Assembly (NCBI RefSeq): GCF_013393345.1 | Contig: NZ_QJRF01000048.1 | Coordinates: forward strand, 1 to 64,000 | DNA from: Pseudomonas taiwanensis | GTDB lineage: Bacteria > Pseudomonadota > Gammaproteobacteria > Pseudomonadales > Pseudomonadaceae | Direction of reading: 5' to 3' | DNA: 64,000 nucleotides | The notes under the pieces: model-generated | Told to the model about the DNA's origin: nothing | Seen by the model: only the letters and a program-made list of their open reading frames with translations | Databases searched by the model: none | Translations under genes and position numbers: made by a program | In this document: positions 52,400 to 60,549 of the stretch, piece after piece | How the letters are laid out: each line of letters starts with the position of its first letter | Numbering within the stretch: position 1 is the stretch's first letter

Positions 52400-52493
52400 A
52401 CCGGCCTTCCCGCACCCTCGTAGGTGCTGATTGTTCTGTTTCGTTGTTACTTGCCGCACTGCACGCACGACACTGCTTTGTCAGGTTGCGCAC

Positions 52494-53234
52494 TCAGCGC
52501 ATAAAAAGTCCGCCGTTCACATCCCAGGTCGCCCCGGTGGTGAAGTAGGCCTCCGGGCGTGCCAACTGCACGACCAGGTCTCCGAGGAAATCGGCATCGC
52601 CCAGGCGCTTGACCGGGATGTTGGCCAGCAGTCCTTCCATGCGTTCAGCCGGCACTGCCGCACGTACCGCCGGGGACTCGATCGGCCCCGGCGCGATGGC
52701 ATTGACAGTCACACCATTGGCCGCCAGCTCCTTGGCGAAGATCTTGGTCAGGGTGACGATGGCGCCCTTGGACGCGGCGTAGTGCGCGCCCGTGGCGGTG
52801 CCGCCGTTCTGTCCGGCCAGGGACGCCATGTTGACGATGCGCCCGTAGCCGGCCGCCGCCATATGCGCACCGAATACCTGGCAGCCGACGAAGACACTGC
52901 GTGTGTTCAAGCTGAGGACGCGGTCGAACTCCTCGGGGCTGATCTGCATGACCGGCGTGGTCATGGTCATGGCGGCGTTGTTCACCACCACGTGCAGGGC
53001 GCCGAAGCGTTCCAGGGTCGCTGTCAGCGCCAGCTCGAAGTCGGCCTTGCTGGCCACGTCGAGCTTCAGCGCCAGACTGCGCTCGCCACTGGGGTCGAGC
53101 CTGTCGGCGGCGGCTTGGGCGCCTTCCAGCGACAGGTCGGTGATCACCACGGCGTAACCTGCTGCGAACAGGCGGCTGGCGATGGCGAGGCCGAGGCCTT
53201 GGGCGGCGCCGGTGACGAGTGCAATCTGGCTCAT
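52494..53234 (-). CDS. iacE: Short-chain dehydrogenase/reductase, IacE
   Basis: 246 residues. Rossmann motif TGAAQGLGLAIA near residue 8, NNAA motif VVNNAAMT near 88, catalytic S (MASLAGQNGG), Y-x-x-x-K (YAASKGAIV) and PGPIESP following. It is a classical NAD(P)-dependent SDR. In described iac clusters IacE acts on the early hydroxylated indole-3-acetate product. It lies between iacD (10-base gap) and iacF. Confidence 0.9.
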   Translation of the reverse strand: MSQIALVTGAAQGLGLAIASRLFAAGYAVVITDLSLEGAQAAADRLDPSGERSLALKLDVASKADFELALTATLERFGALHVVVNNAAMTMTTPVMQISPEEFDRVLSLNTRSVFVGCQVFGAHMAAAGYGRIVNMASLAGQNGGTATGAHYAASKGAIVTLTKIFAKELAANGVTVNAIAPGPIESPAVRAAVPAERMEGLLANIPVKRLGDADFLGDLVVQLARPEAYFTTGATWDVNGGLFMR

Positions 53235-53244
53235 GGCGGCGCCC

Positions 53245-53721
53245 TTACAGGATGTAGCCGATACCGGCCAGGGTATCGGTGGAGTTGATCAGCTGGATCA
53301 GCTTGCGCTGGATCTTGAAGCAGTCGCCTTCGCGCTTGAGCTGGAAGGTGATGTCCGCGGTGTAGTGCTTGAGCACGTCCTTGCGGAACTCCCGCAGGTT
53401 CTGTGCGCAGCGCACGGTCACCACGCCGTCTTCCTCACCCAGCACGCGGAAGCGCGACAGGGCGCGCACGGTACGGGCACGCGGGCTGGTGGAGATGGAC
53501 TCGCCACCGATCAGGCGCTGCACGCGCAGCTGACGCATGTGATGGTCGTCGTAGGCGTAGTTCAGGGTGTTCTCGAAGTCGGTCTCGTTCGGATCGATCG
53601 GGATGATGTAGGTGCCCTTCTCGGTCCACAGGTTCAACCAGGCGTCGAAGTCGCCGTGGTCGAGCATGTCCGCTTCCTGCCAGATGAAGGCGCTGACGTG
53701 GTTGAGCAGTTCAAGGTTCAT
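53245..53721 (-). CDS. iacD: Ring-hydroxylating dioxygenase small subunit, IacD
   Basis: 158 residues from ATG 53721 (MNLELLNHVSAFIWQEADMLDHGDFDAWLNLWTEKGTYIIP). The NTF2-like beta-subunit pattern is clear, with TRTVRALSRFRVL-type sequence and HYTADITFQLKREGDCFKI later. It forms the oxygenase with IacC. It is separated from iacC by an 81-base gap that holds a hairpin. Confidence 0.88.
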   Translation of the reverse strand: MNLELLNHVSAFIWQEADMLDHGDFDAWLNLWTEKGTYIIPIDPNETDFENTLNYAYDDHHMRQLRVQRLIGGESISTSPRARTVRALSRFRVLGEEDGVVTVRCAQNLREFRKDVLKHYTADITFQLKREGDCFKIQRKLIQLINSTDTLAGIGYIL

Positions 53722-53769
53722 GGTTTTTCTCTCAAATAGTGCGTTTCGTGGCGACGCCATCCCTTGCCC

Positions 53770-53789
53770 CTCTCCCGCTGGCGGGAGAG
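53770..53789. other. Intercistronic hairpin between iacC and iacD
   Basis: CTCTCCCGC-TG-GCGGGAGAG, perfect 9-base stem, part of a dispersed CCCCTCTCCC-type element, without a T-run. It may affect mRNA processing between the large and small oxygenase subunits. Confidence 0.55.
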
Positions 53790-53802
53790 AGGCGGATGAG
53801 GG

Positions 53803-55077
53803 TCAGACCGACATCATCTTTTTCCACTGCTGGTAGGCAGCGCGCATGCCGGTCTCGGCGCTCACGTCGCTGATCAGCCCGTCCTCGCTCGGCTTCTCGC
53901 CGGGCAGGCCACGGTTGAGCATGATCCAGAGGTCGGTACCCGCCTGGGCGCCCTTCTGCACGCGCTCCCAGGCCTCGGAATCGTCCGGGGTGCCGAAGCC
54001 CATGGGGCCCTGGAAGTGTTCGTGCAGGCGCAGGCGGTAGCGGTTGGCCACGGCCGGGCCGCCGTCCATGGTGATCACGGCGTGGTGGATCTCGGTCTCG
54101 TCCACCGCGACCGGCTGCAGCACGCGGAAGAAGGCCATGGAGCAGGCCACGTTGGGGAACAGGTTGAGGTTGAAGCCGGAACCACCGACGGCGCGAACGA
54201 TGCGGCGCACCTGCTGCTCCTCGATGCCTTCGGCGCGAAGCTCTTCGGCCAGGGCCTCGAAGCGCTCGGGGATCGGCTGGTCGAGGTTGGCTTCCAGGTC
54301 CACCAGCTCGGGGATCATCACCATCACGCTGTGGCCGTTGCCGAGGTCTTCGACGTAGCCCGGGCCCTTAACGAAGTCGAAGAGTTCCAGGGTCTGCTCG
54401 TCCACCGAGGACAGGAACGACTTGTGCACCAGCGGGAAGTGGTAGGCGTCGGTGGTGTTTTCCAGCTGGATCTTCCAGTTGCCGGGGAAGCGGAAGCGGT
54501 GTTCACCGGAAACCTTCACGCCGTAGCCGGCACCCTGTTTCATGAACAGGTCGATCCACTTCTTGGCTGGGCCGAGGAAGTCCACCAGCGGCTCGATGTC
54601 GTCCTTGAAGGTGGCGAAGATCATGCCGTTGTATTCCTCGACACGCAGGCTCACCAGCGGCAGCTCGCCCTTGTCCAGGCAGTCGGCATAGCTCTCCGGG
54701 TGCGGCACGCCACGCAGGCTGCCGTCCAGGGCATAGCTCCAGCCGTGGTACGGGCAGACGAAGCTGTTGGCCTTGCCCTTCTTGTGTTCGCAAACGGTTG
54801 CGCCACGGTGGCGGCAACGGTTGAGCAGCACGTGCACGTCCTTCTTGCGGTCGCGCACGACGATCACCGGCTGCTTGCCGATGTAGGTGCTCTTGTAGCT
54901 GCCGCCTTCCGGAATCTCGCTGGCGTGGGCCACCCAGATCCAGGTGCTGTAGAAGACCTTTTCCAGCTCTTCGTCGAAGATGCGGGCGTCGGTGTAGAGG
55001 GAGGTGTGCACGCGGTCGTGCAGCACCAGGTCGGCCGGCGAGCTGGCCAGGTTCACGGTTTCGATCAGGTTGGTCAC
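53803..55077 (-). CDS. iacC: Rieske oxygenase large subunit, IacC
   Basis: 424 residues from GTG 55077, which has a GAGGAG site at the right distance; an ATG 21 bases further upstream overlaps that site. Rieske ligands are C88, H90, C108 and H111 (CRHRGATVCEHKKGK ... CPYHGW). The mononuclear iron site is H213 and H218 (NTTDAYHFPLVH) with bridging D210. In the iac pathway the IacC/IacD oxygenase with reductase IacF is assigned to a late ring-oxidation step on the way to catechol. It is preceded by a 149-base gap that contains a REP-like element. Confidence 0.9.
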   Translation of the reverse strand: MTNLIETVNLASSPADLVLHDRVHTSLYTDARIFDEELEKVFYSTWIWVAHASEIPEGGSYKSTYIGKQPVIVVRDRKKDVHVLLNRCRHRGATVCEHKKGKANSFVCPYHGWSYALDGSLRGVPHPESYADCLDKGELPLVSLRVEEYNGMIFATFKDDIEPLVDFLGPAKKWIDLFMKQGAGYGVKVSGEHRFRFPGNWKIQLENTTDAYHFPLVHKSFLSSVDEQTLELFDFVKGPGYVEDLGNGHSVMVMIPELVDLEANLDQPIPERFEALAEELRAEGIEEQQVRRIVRAVGGSGFNLNLFPNVACSMAFFRVLQPVAVDETEIHHAVITMDGGPAVANRYRLRLHEHFQGPMGFGTPDDSEAWERVQKGAQAGTDLWIMLNRGLPGEKPSEDGLISDVSAETGMRAAYQQWKKMMSV

Positions 55078-55134
55078 GATCACTCCTCGTCGACGCAAGG
55101 CGCCGACTTACAAAATTTCTTGTTGGCGGCTTCC

Positions 55135-55210
55135 GTAGGAGCGAGCTTGCTCGCGAACCCCGGTCGCTCCCCTTTCGCGAGCAAGAACTCGGCGTCCCCC
55201 TCGCTCCTAC
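55135..55210. repeat. REP-like palindrome with the same inserted segment
   Basis: GTAGGAGCGAGCTTGCTCGC on the left and a right arm interrupted by AACTCGGCGTCCCC; the last 38 bases are identical to those of the element at 50830. It lies inside the iac operon between iacI and iacC. Confidence 0.8.
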
Positions 55211-55226
55211 ACAAAGGCAGGTGTCT

Positions 55227-55733
55227 TCATTTGCCCGGAACCGGCAGGTGCGCGTCGCTGTTCCACGCCTCCACCGGACGGCTGAACAGGTTCTCGGTCT
55301 GGAAATGCGCCATGCGCCAGGCGCCCTCCTCCTCGCGGAACTTCACCGTCAGGCGCGCCGCGTTGAGGTGCGAGGCGCCGCTGGCGAAGGTGGAGGTCTG
55401 CAACATCACCCAGCTGCCGACCGCTTCCGCGCCTTCGACGCGGATCAGCTCGGAGCAGAGGAAGTGCACGTTCAGGGCGAAGTGCGCCGGCTCAACCATG
55501 TAGGTGGCGAACATGGCGCGGATCGCCTCGCGGCCCTGGTAACCACCGAAGCTCTTGGCGTACTTGGCGCCCTTGCCTTCCCACACCGCATCGGCGGTGA
55601 ACAGGCCGGCCAGTTCGTCCAGGGGCGTGCGGGCGTCCAGTGCGTCGCACAGCTCCATGTAACGGTTCATGCAGGCGCGCACGGCGTGTTCGCTTTCCAG
55701 TTGGCGCAGGCGTTGCTCAAGGGCTTCGGTCAT
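55227..55733 (-). CDS. iacI: SnoaL/NTF2-like protein, IacI
   Basis: 168 residues starting MTEALEQRLRQLESEHAVRACMNRYMELCDALDARTPLDELAGLFTADAVWEGKGAKY, the typical NTF2-like/SnoaL opening of a small cone-shaped hydratase or cyclase fold. The C-terminal half has LTVKFREEEGAWRMAHFQTENLFSRP. Its function in indole-3-acetate breakdown is not well established. It starts five bases before the iacB stop region and precedes iacC. The name rests on family and on its place in the iacHABICDEFG order. Confidence 0.85.
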   Translation of the reverse strand: MTEALEQRLRQLESEHAVRACMNRYMELCDALDARTPLDELAGLFTADAVWEGKGAKYAKSFGGYQGREAIRAMFATYMVEPAHFALNVHFLCSELIRVEGAEAVGSWVMLQTSTFASGASHLNAARLTVKFREEEGAWRMAHFQTENLFSRPVEAWNSDAHLPVPGK

Positions 55734-55738
55734 GGCGG

Positions 55739-56101
55739 TCACGCGCGCTGGATGATCAGTTCGCGGCCGGTGCGGGCCTCGACCTTGGCGTAGCGCCACA
55801 GCTTGTAGGTGCCATCACCTACCGGCGTGGTGCGGAACAGGTTGCAGGCGGCGTGCACGGTCTCGATGTCCGGTACGTCGGCCAGCAGGTAGGTGGTCCA
55901 GGGGTAGCCGGTGCTTGGTCCGACCATGCTCTGGTCGTCGTCCATGTTGCCGAATACCTTCACGCCGGGCAGGTCGTGGATGCCGTTCCACATTTCGCTG
56001 AAGGCTGCCCAGACCTGCAGTTGTTCCTCGCGCGGAGCGTCGAAGAAGTTCTGGTTGATACCCATGCAGAAGAGGACGCGCAGGGCTTTCTTATCGCTCA
56101 T
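55739..56101 (-). CDS. iacB: Conserved small protein of the indole-3-acetate cluster, IacB
   Basis: 120 residues from ATG 56101 (MSDKKALRVLFCMGINQNFFDAPREEQLQVW). GPSTGYPWTTYLLADVPDIETVHAACNLFRT and the C-terminal LWRYAKVEARTGREL suggest a ferredoxin-like alpha/beta-barrel (Dabb/YciI-like) protein. No catalytic residues are obvious. It is always found between iacA and iacI in described clusters. Its biochemical role is not certain. Confidence 0.82.
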   Translation of the reverse strand: MSDKKALRVLFCMGINQNFFDAPREEQLQVWAAFSEMWNGIHDLPGVKVFGNMDDDQSMVGPSTGYPWTTYLLADVPDIETVHAACNLFRTTPVGDGTYKLWRYAKVEARTGRELIIQRA

Positions 56102-56128
56102 CGAAATCACCGATCAGTCAGTTGGAAT

Positions 56129-57301
56129 TCACAGGTAGCCGGGCAGCGGCTTGTTGCCGAAGAAGATCGCGCCGGCGTTCTGGTAGGTCATGTCGCCCAT
56201 GAAGGCGTGCTGGGTGACCACCAGGGTGTCGTTGACGAAGCGCGACAACGGGTTGTCCCGGTACACGCCGGTCATGCCGGAGAGCATTTGCGCGGTACGC
56301 GCCACTTCGGCGGACACGCGGGTGGCGTGGGTGGAGGACAGGCGCAGCAGGTTGGTCTGCTCGACGCTCACCGGGTCGCCGGCCAGCAGGCTGGCCCAGG
56401 CGTTTTCCATCGCCTCGTAGAACCAGGCGCGGGCGGCGCGCAGTTCGGCTTCGGCCTTGGCCATCTGCATCTGCGCCAGCGGGCGGTCGGACAGGGCCGG
56501 GGCGCCGGTGACGGAGAAACGACCGGTGGCCATACCGGAGAGGTAATCCAGGGCGGCGCGAGCGACGCCCAGGCCGACCACCGAGAGCACCTGGGTGGCG
56601 AAGGACAGCGACGGGTAGCGGAACATCGGCTCGTCAAGGTTGGCTGGGCCACCGCGGACGAAGGTCCACTCTTCGGGCACGACAACGCCTTCGATCACCA
56701 CGTCATGGCTGCCGGTGCCGATCAGGCCGATCACGTCCCAGGTTTCCTCGATCTTCACCTTCTCGCGCGGCATCACCGCCAGGCGCGGCAGGCCGACGGT
56801 GTCGCCGTTCTTCGGGCTGATGCCGACGCCGATCAGGTTGGCGCCCATGCAGCCACTGGAGAATTTCCAGCGCCCGTTCACTTCCAGCCCGCCCTCGACG
56901 AAGGCAGCCGGCTGCGGCGGGAAGATGCCACCGGCGAACACCACGTCCGGGCCGTTGGCATAGACCTTTTCCAGGGTCGCCAGGGGCAGCGCCGCGAGGT
57001 ACACCGGGTTCATGCCGAAGCTGGCAACCCAGCCGGCGGAACCGTCGGCGGCGGAGATGTCCTCCACCATCTGGCAGAACTCCATGGGCGAGCGCTGGTC
57101 GCCGCCGAAGCGGGTGGGCACCAGGGCACGGTAGACGCCGAGCTCCTTGAAGCGCTCGATGACGTCCTGGGAAATGAATTTCTGCCGGTCGAATTCCTCG
57201 CGCCGGGCACGCTCACGGATGTCGGCGAGCAGCGCCTGGAATCCTTCACTCGCGGTAATCGGGGTGGGGCGCTGGTAATCCAGCTCGCTTAGCGAAGACA
57301 T
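56129..57301 (-). CDS. iacA: Indole-3-acetate monooxygenase, IacA
   Basis: 390 residues from ATG 57301 (MSSLSELDYQRPTPITASEGFQALLADIRERARREEFDRQKF). It belongs to the acyl-CoA dehydrogenase fold branch that works as two-component flavin monooxygenases (HpaB/DszC-like): PTRFGGDQRSPMEFCQMVEDISAADGSAGWV, RPLAQMQMAKAEAEL and TGVYRDNPLSRFVND are typical. With reduced flavin from IacG it is assigned the first hydroxylation of indole-3-acetate. It is 25 bases downstream of iacH and 27 bases upstream of iacB. Confidence 0.9.
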   Translation of the reverse strand: MSSLSELDYQRPTPITASEGFQALLADIRERARREEFDRQKFISQDVIERFKELGVYRALVPTRFGGDQRSPMEFCQMVEDISAADGSAGWVASFGMNPVYLAALPLATLEKVYANGPDVVFAGGIFPPQPAAFVEGGLEVNGRWKFSSGCMGANLIGVGISPKNGDTVGLPRLAVMPREKVKIEETWDVIGLIGTGSHDVVIEGVVVPEEWTFVRGGPANLDEPMFRYPSLSFATQVLSVVGLGVARAALDYLSGMATGRFSVTGAPALSDRPLAQMQMAKAEAELRAARAWFYEAMENAWASLLAGDPVSVEQTNLLRLSSTHATRVSAEVARTAQMLSGMTGVYRDNPLSRFVNDTLVVTQHAFMGDMTYQNAGAIFFGNKPLPGYL

Positions 57302-57326
57302 GGGGCTCTCCTGGTGGGCTTCTTGG

Positions 57327-58445
57327 TTATTGTTCGAGGCGCCGCACGAGCTCGCGGGCGACTGCCAACAGCAGTTCGTCCGCGCCCTTGGCGGCAACGA
57401 GTTGAAGGCCCACCGGCAGCTTCGAGGTGCCCTCGAAGGGAATGCTCAGTGCCGGGTGGCCAGTGAGGTTGAACGGCCGCACGAATGCGGTCATGCCGAT
57501 GGCCGCGCGGGTGTCGGCGGCCTCCGTCACCAGGGCCGGGTAGCTCGGCATGGTCGGCAGGGCGAGGATCGGGTAACGCGCCAGCGCGGCATCCACTTCG
57601 GCGGTGAAGGCGGCGCGAATGGCTTCGGCCTCTTTCAGGTCGGCGTCGGTGGTCTTGCTGGCGGCCAGCAGGCGGGACGCGACATCCGCGCCCACCAGGC
57701 CGCTTTCCACCAGGTGACCGCAGGCGTTCCAGGTTTCCCGGTTGATGATGGCCAGGCCGGCGTCGTAGGCGGCCTGCATGCCCGGCAGCGGCGCCTTGCA
57801 CAGTTCGAAATCGGAGGCGTCCAGCACGGCATCCAGGGCGGACAGCACCTCCGGATCGGCCTCGACCGGCACGACGCCGAGACGAATGCCGCTGACGGTA
57901 GGCAGCACGCTGAAGGAAGGGTCGATGGCAGCCATGGCCTCGATCAGCAGATCGATCCTGGCAGCGAAGGGACCGACGCAATCCAGGGAAGTCTGTGCCG
58001 GCATCACACCGGCGCGGCTGATACGGCCGAAAGTGGGCTTGAGGCCGAACACACCGCAGCAGGCGGCCGGTACACGCACCGAACCGCCGGTATCGGTGCC
58101 CAGGGAAAAGTCGCAGAGACCGGCAGCGACGGCGGCAGCCGAACCACTGGAGGAACCACCGGGCACGCGGCCGGGATAACGCGGGTTTTCCGCAGTGCCG
58201 GTCCAGGCGTTGAGGCCGGTGGTGCCGAAGGCCAGCTCATGCAGGCTGGTCTTGCCGGTGATGCGGCAGCCGGCATCCAGCAGTGCCTGGACCACATCGG
58301 CATGGCGCACGGCGTCGGGCGCTTCTTCCAGCGCACGGCTGGAAGCGCGGGTCGGATGGCCGGCGATATCGATGGTGTCCTTCACCATCACGGTTCGCCC
58401 CGCGCCACCCAGCTCCAGCCTCTCGACCACTATCGTCATTTGCAT
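57327..58445 (-). CDS. iacH: Amidase-signature hydrolase, IacH
   Basis: 372 residues from ATG 58445 (MQMTIVVERLE); an ATG two codons later is equally possible, and no strong ribosome site distinguishes them. The Ser-cisSer-Lys triad of the amidase signature family is visible: K22 (VMVKDTID), the serine-rich loop GGSSSGS (96-102) and nucleophile S122 (GTDTGGSVRVPA). It hydrolyses an amide bond; in the iac pathway it is assigned to opening or trimming an intermediate after ring oxidation. It is the first gene of the minus-strand series. Confidence 0.88.
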   Translation of the reverse strand: MQMTIVVERLELGGAGRTVMVKDTIDIAGHPTRASSRALEEAPDAVRHADVVQALLDAGCRITGKTSLHELAFGTTGLNAWTGTAENPRYPGRVPGGSSSGSAAAVAAGLCDFSLGTDTGGSVRVPAACCGVFGLKPTFGRISRAGVMPAQTSLDCVGPFAARIDLLIEAMAAIDPSFSVLPTVSGIRLGVVPVEADPEVLSALDAVLDASDFELCKAPLPGMQAAYDAGLAIINRETWNACGHLVESGLVGADVASRLLAASKTTDADLKEAEAIRAAFTAEVDAALARYPILALPTMPSYPALVTEAADTRAAIGMTAFVRPFNLTGHPALSIPFEGTSKLPVGLQLVAAKGADELLLAVARELVRRLEQ

Positions 58446-59174
58446 CACCCATTGGCGTTCTTGTTGGTGCTCGACTGCCCCGCCGGGGGTGTCGATTGCG
58501 TAAATCCAGAATCGAAAGAATTACGTGAAATGTCAATTGAATTATCACTGGAAAATGAGTGTGTAGATTAGGTGCATTTTCACGTAACAGAGCACCACTT
58601 CCGTGCATTTAGGTAACAGCATGGAAATGGATATTTCACGCAAAACAACATGGAAAAGTCTTTATTTTCAATTATTTATAATTGATATAGGAATTATTCA
58701 CATCGCACACATCGAAATTCATCACGCGTAGCACCCTCTTCAAAGTGAGCGATTATCGAACGGAATATTTGAAATTTATTGCGGATTTTTGGCGATAAAT
58801 AAGCGAATTTTTAGCCTGAAAAACCACAAGAATCAGCCAGGACAACGCCCTGCAAAAGACGCTGAAAAGCCGATTGCCACTGGCATGAAGTCGGTTTGCA
58901 GAAAGGTCCGAGGGGAGAGTCAGCAAGCACTGACTCGAGGAGAAAGCGGGAGGGCTCAACGGGGCTGCCTCGGCGCTGCACCGGCATGGCGCAGGTTTTC
59001 TGGCACGGGAGCTGCAATTTCGCTTCCCGCCGAGCGGGATACCCGCCGGTAGCGCCACCAGGCGCCAGAACAACAAAAAGGCGGCAAGCCATCCGTGCAC
59101 CGGTGTCCACAAGGACCTGGCGCTACCTGCGGATCCTTGCCTCTCGAATAGCCTTGCAACCCTCGGAGAACGTC
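58446..59174. promoter_or_regulatory. iacH / importer divergent control region
   Basis: 729 bases, AT-rich between about 58500 and 58820, with no credible gene. Three copies of a TTTCACGYAA-like element are present: inverted TTACGTGAAA at 58521-58530, TTTCACGTAA at 58578-58587 and ATTTCACGCAAA at 58633-58644. Their spacing and position upstream of iacH suggest operator sites for a regulator that is not encoded in the window. The plus-strand importer promoter must also lie here. Confidence 0.55.
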
Positions 59175-60326
59175 ATGCTCTTCAAACAAGCCGTGTCCAC
59201 CCTGCTCCTCAGCGCCGCCGTCCTGGCCAATGCCCAGGCCGATGTGAAAGTCGGTGTCATCACCTCCTCCACCGGTCCCCTCGCCCTGGTCGGGCTTCCC
59301 CAGAAGAACTCGACGCCGCTGCTGCCTACCCAGGCCGGGGACCAGAAGGTCACGTACATCCCCCTGGATGACGGCAGCGATCCCACCGCCACCGTCAAGG
59401 CGCTGAAGAAGCTGATCAGCGAAGAAAACGTCGACGCCATCATCGGCCCAAGCGGTTCGCCCAATGCCATGGGCGTCATCCAGTTCGTCGCCGAAGCCGG
59501 CGTGCCGCTGCTGGCGCCGGTAGGTACCGCTTCGGTGGTGCTGCCGATGAACGAGCAGAAGAAGTGGGTGTTCAAGACCACCCAGAACGATGACCTGATC
59601 GCCAAGGCCCTGGTGGAGGACATGGGCGCACGCGGCGTGAAGACCCTGGGCTTCATCGGCACCGCCGATCCTTACGGCGAGAACTGGTCCAAGGTGATGG
59701 GCGCGCTGGCCGCCGAACACGGCATCAAGCTGGTGGCCAACGAGCGTTTCCAGCGCCAGGACACCTCCGTCACCGGCCAGAGCCTGAAAGTACTGGCCTC
59801 CCGTCCTGACGCCGTACTGGTCGCCGCGCCGGGCAGTGCTGCGGTGCTGCCGCAGACCACGTTGTTCGACCAGGGTTATCGCGGCCAGATGTACCAGACC
59901 CACGGTGCCGCCCTGCCGGACTTCCTCAAGCTCGGCGGCAAGAAGGTGGAAGGCACCATCCTTGCCGCGAGCCTGATGCTGGTACTGGACGAGATCCCCG
60001 ACAGCCATCCCTCCAAGCAGGTCGCCGGTGAGTACGTGGCCGCCTACGAGAAGTTGAACGGCAGCAAGCCGGCCACCTTCGGCGCCAATACCTACGACGC
60101 CGGCCTGCTGCTGCAGAAGGCCATTCCGCTGGCCGCCGCCAAAGCCGCACCGGGCACCCCGGAGTTCCGCGCCGCCCTGCGTGACGCACTGGAGTCGAGC
60201 CACGAGCTGCCTGCCACCCAGGGCGTCTACAACATGACCCCGGAAGACCACAGCGGTTTCGACGAGCGTGGCCGTGAGCTGATCCAGGTGAAGAACGGCA
60301 CCTGGACCCTGCTCGGCCACAACTGA
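59175..60326 (+). CDS. HAAT-type ABC importer, substrate-binding protein (second system)
   Basis: 383 residues; the start at 59175 is set by the signal peptide (MLFKQAVSTLLLSAAVLANAQA). The mature protein begins DVKVGVITSSTGPLALVGLPQKNSTPLLP and continues VTYIPLDDGSDPTATVKALKKLISEENVDAIIGPSGSPNAMG, the type 1 periplasmic fold of Leu/Ile/Val-binding relatives. It is divergent from iacHABICDEFG and starts a plus-strand importer operon that continues past the right end. Indole-3-acetate or another aromatic acid is a reasonable substrate; this is inference. Confidence 0.88.
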   Translation: MLFKQAVSTLLLSAAVLANAQADVKVGVITSSTGPLALVGLPQKNSTPLLPTQAGDQKVTYIPLDDGSDPTATVKALKKLISEENVDAIIGPSGSPNAMGVIQFVAEAGVPLLAPVGTASVVLPMNEQKKWVFKTTQNDDLIAKALVEDMGARGVKTLGFIGTADPYGENWSKVMGALAAEHGIKLVANERFQRQDTSVTGQSLKVLASRPDAVLVAAPGSAAVLPQTTLFDQGYRGQMYQTHGAALPDFLKLGGKKVEGTILAASLMLVLDEIPDSHPSKQVAGEYVAAYEKLNGSKPATFGANTYDAGLLLQKAIPLAAAKAAPGTPEFRAALRDALESSHELPATQGVYNMTPEDHSGFDERGRELIQVKNGTWTLLGHN

Positions 60327-60331
60327 TCCTT

Positions 60332-60427
60332 GTGGGGGCGATTTCAATCGCTATGCGGGCCGAAGGTCCGCCCTTCGGATTCCACAGGGGCAGCTACGCC
60401 GCCCTTGGCGAATGAATTCGCCCCCAC
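60332..60427. repeat. REP-like palindrome (gtgggggcgatttcaatcgc type)
   Basis: GTGGGGGCGATTTCAATCGC ... GCGAATGAATTCGCCCCCAC, six bases after the binding-protein stop; same family as the array at 31340. Confidence 0.8.
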
Positions 60428-60435
60428 AGAAAGGC

Positions 60436-60522
60436 ACTCCATAGGGTGGACATCGCTGTTGATGTCCACCCTATGGAGTCCGGATCAAGCACAGATGGTG
60501 GATGAAAAAAGCGTCATCCACC
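60436..60522. repeat. Two adjacent perfect hairpins
   Basis: The first has a perfect 19-base stem (60436-60454 with 60461-60479, arm ACTCCATAGGGTGGACATC). The second has a 9-base stem GGTGGATGA/TCATCCACC (60497-60505 with 60514-60522). Both carry the GGGTGGA/TCCACCC motif of a dispersed Pseudomonas element. They separate the binding-protein gene from the permease genes and may lower downstream expression. Confidence 0.75.
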
Positions 60523-60549
60523 CTACGTACCGCAACATGAGTTCCCACC

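Noticed and set aside
55640-57292. 550-codon plus-strand frame opposite iacA/iacB
   Set aside because: Shadow of the iac genes; it crosses two real minus-strand genes and their gap and has no recognisable domain.
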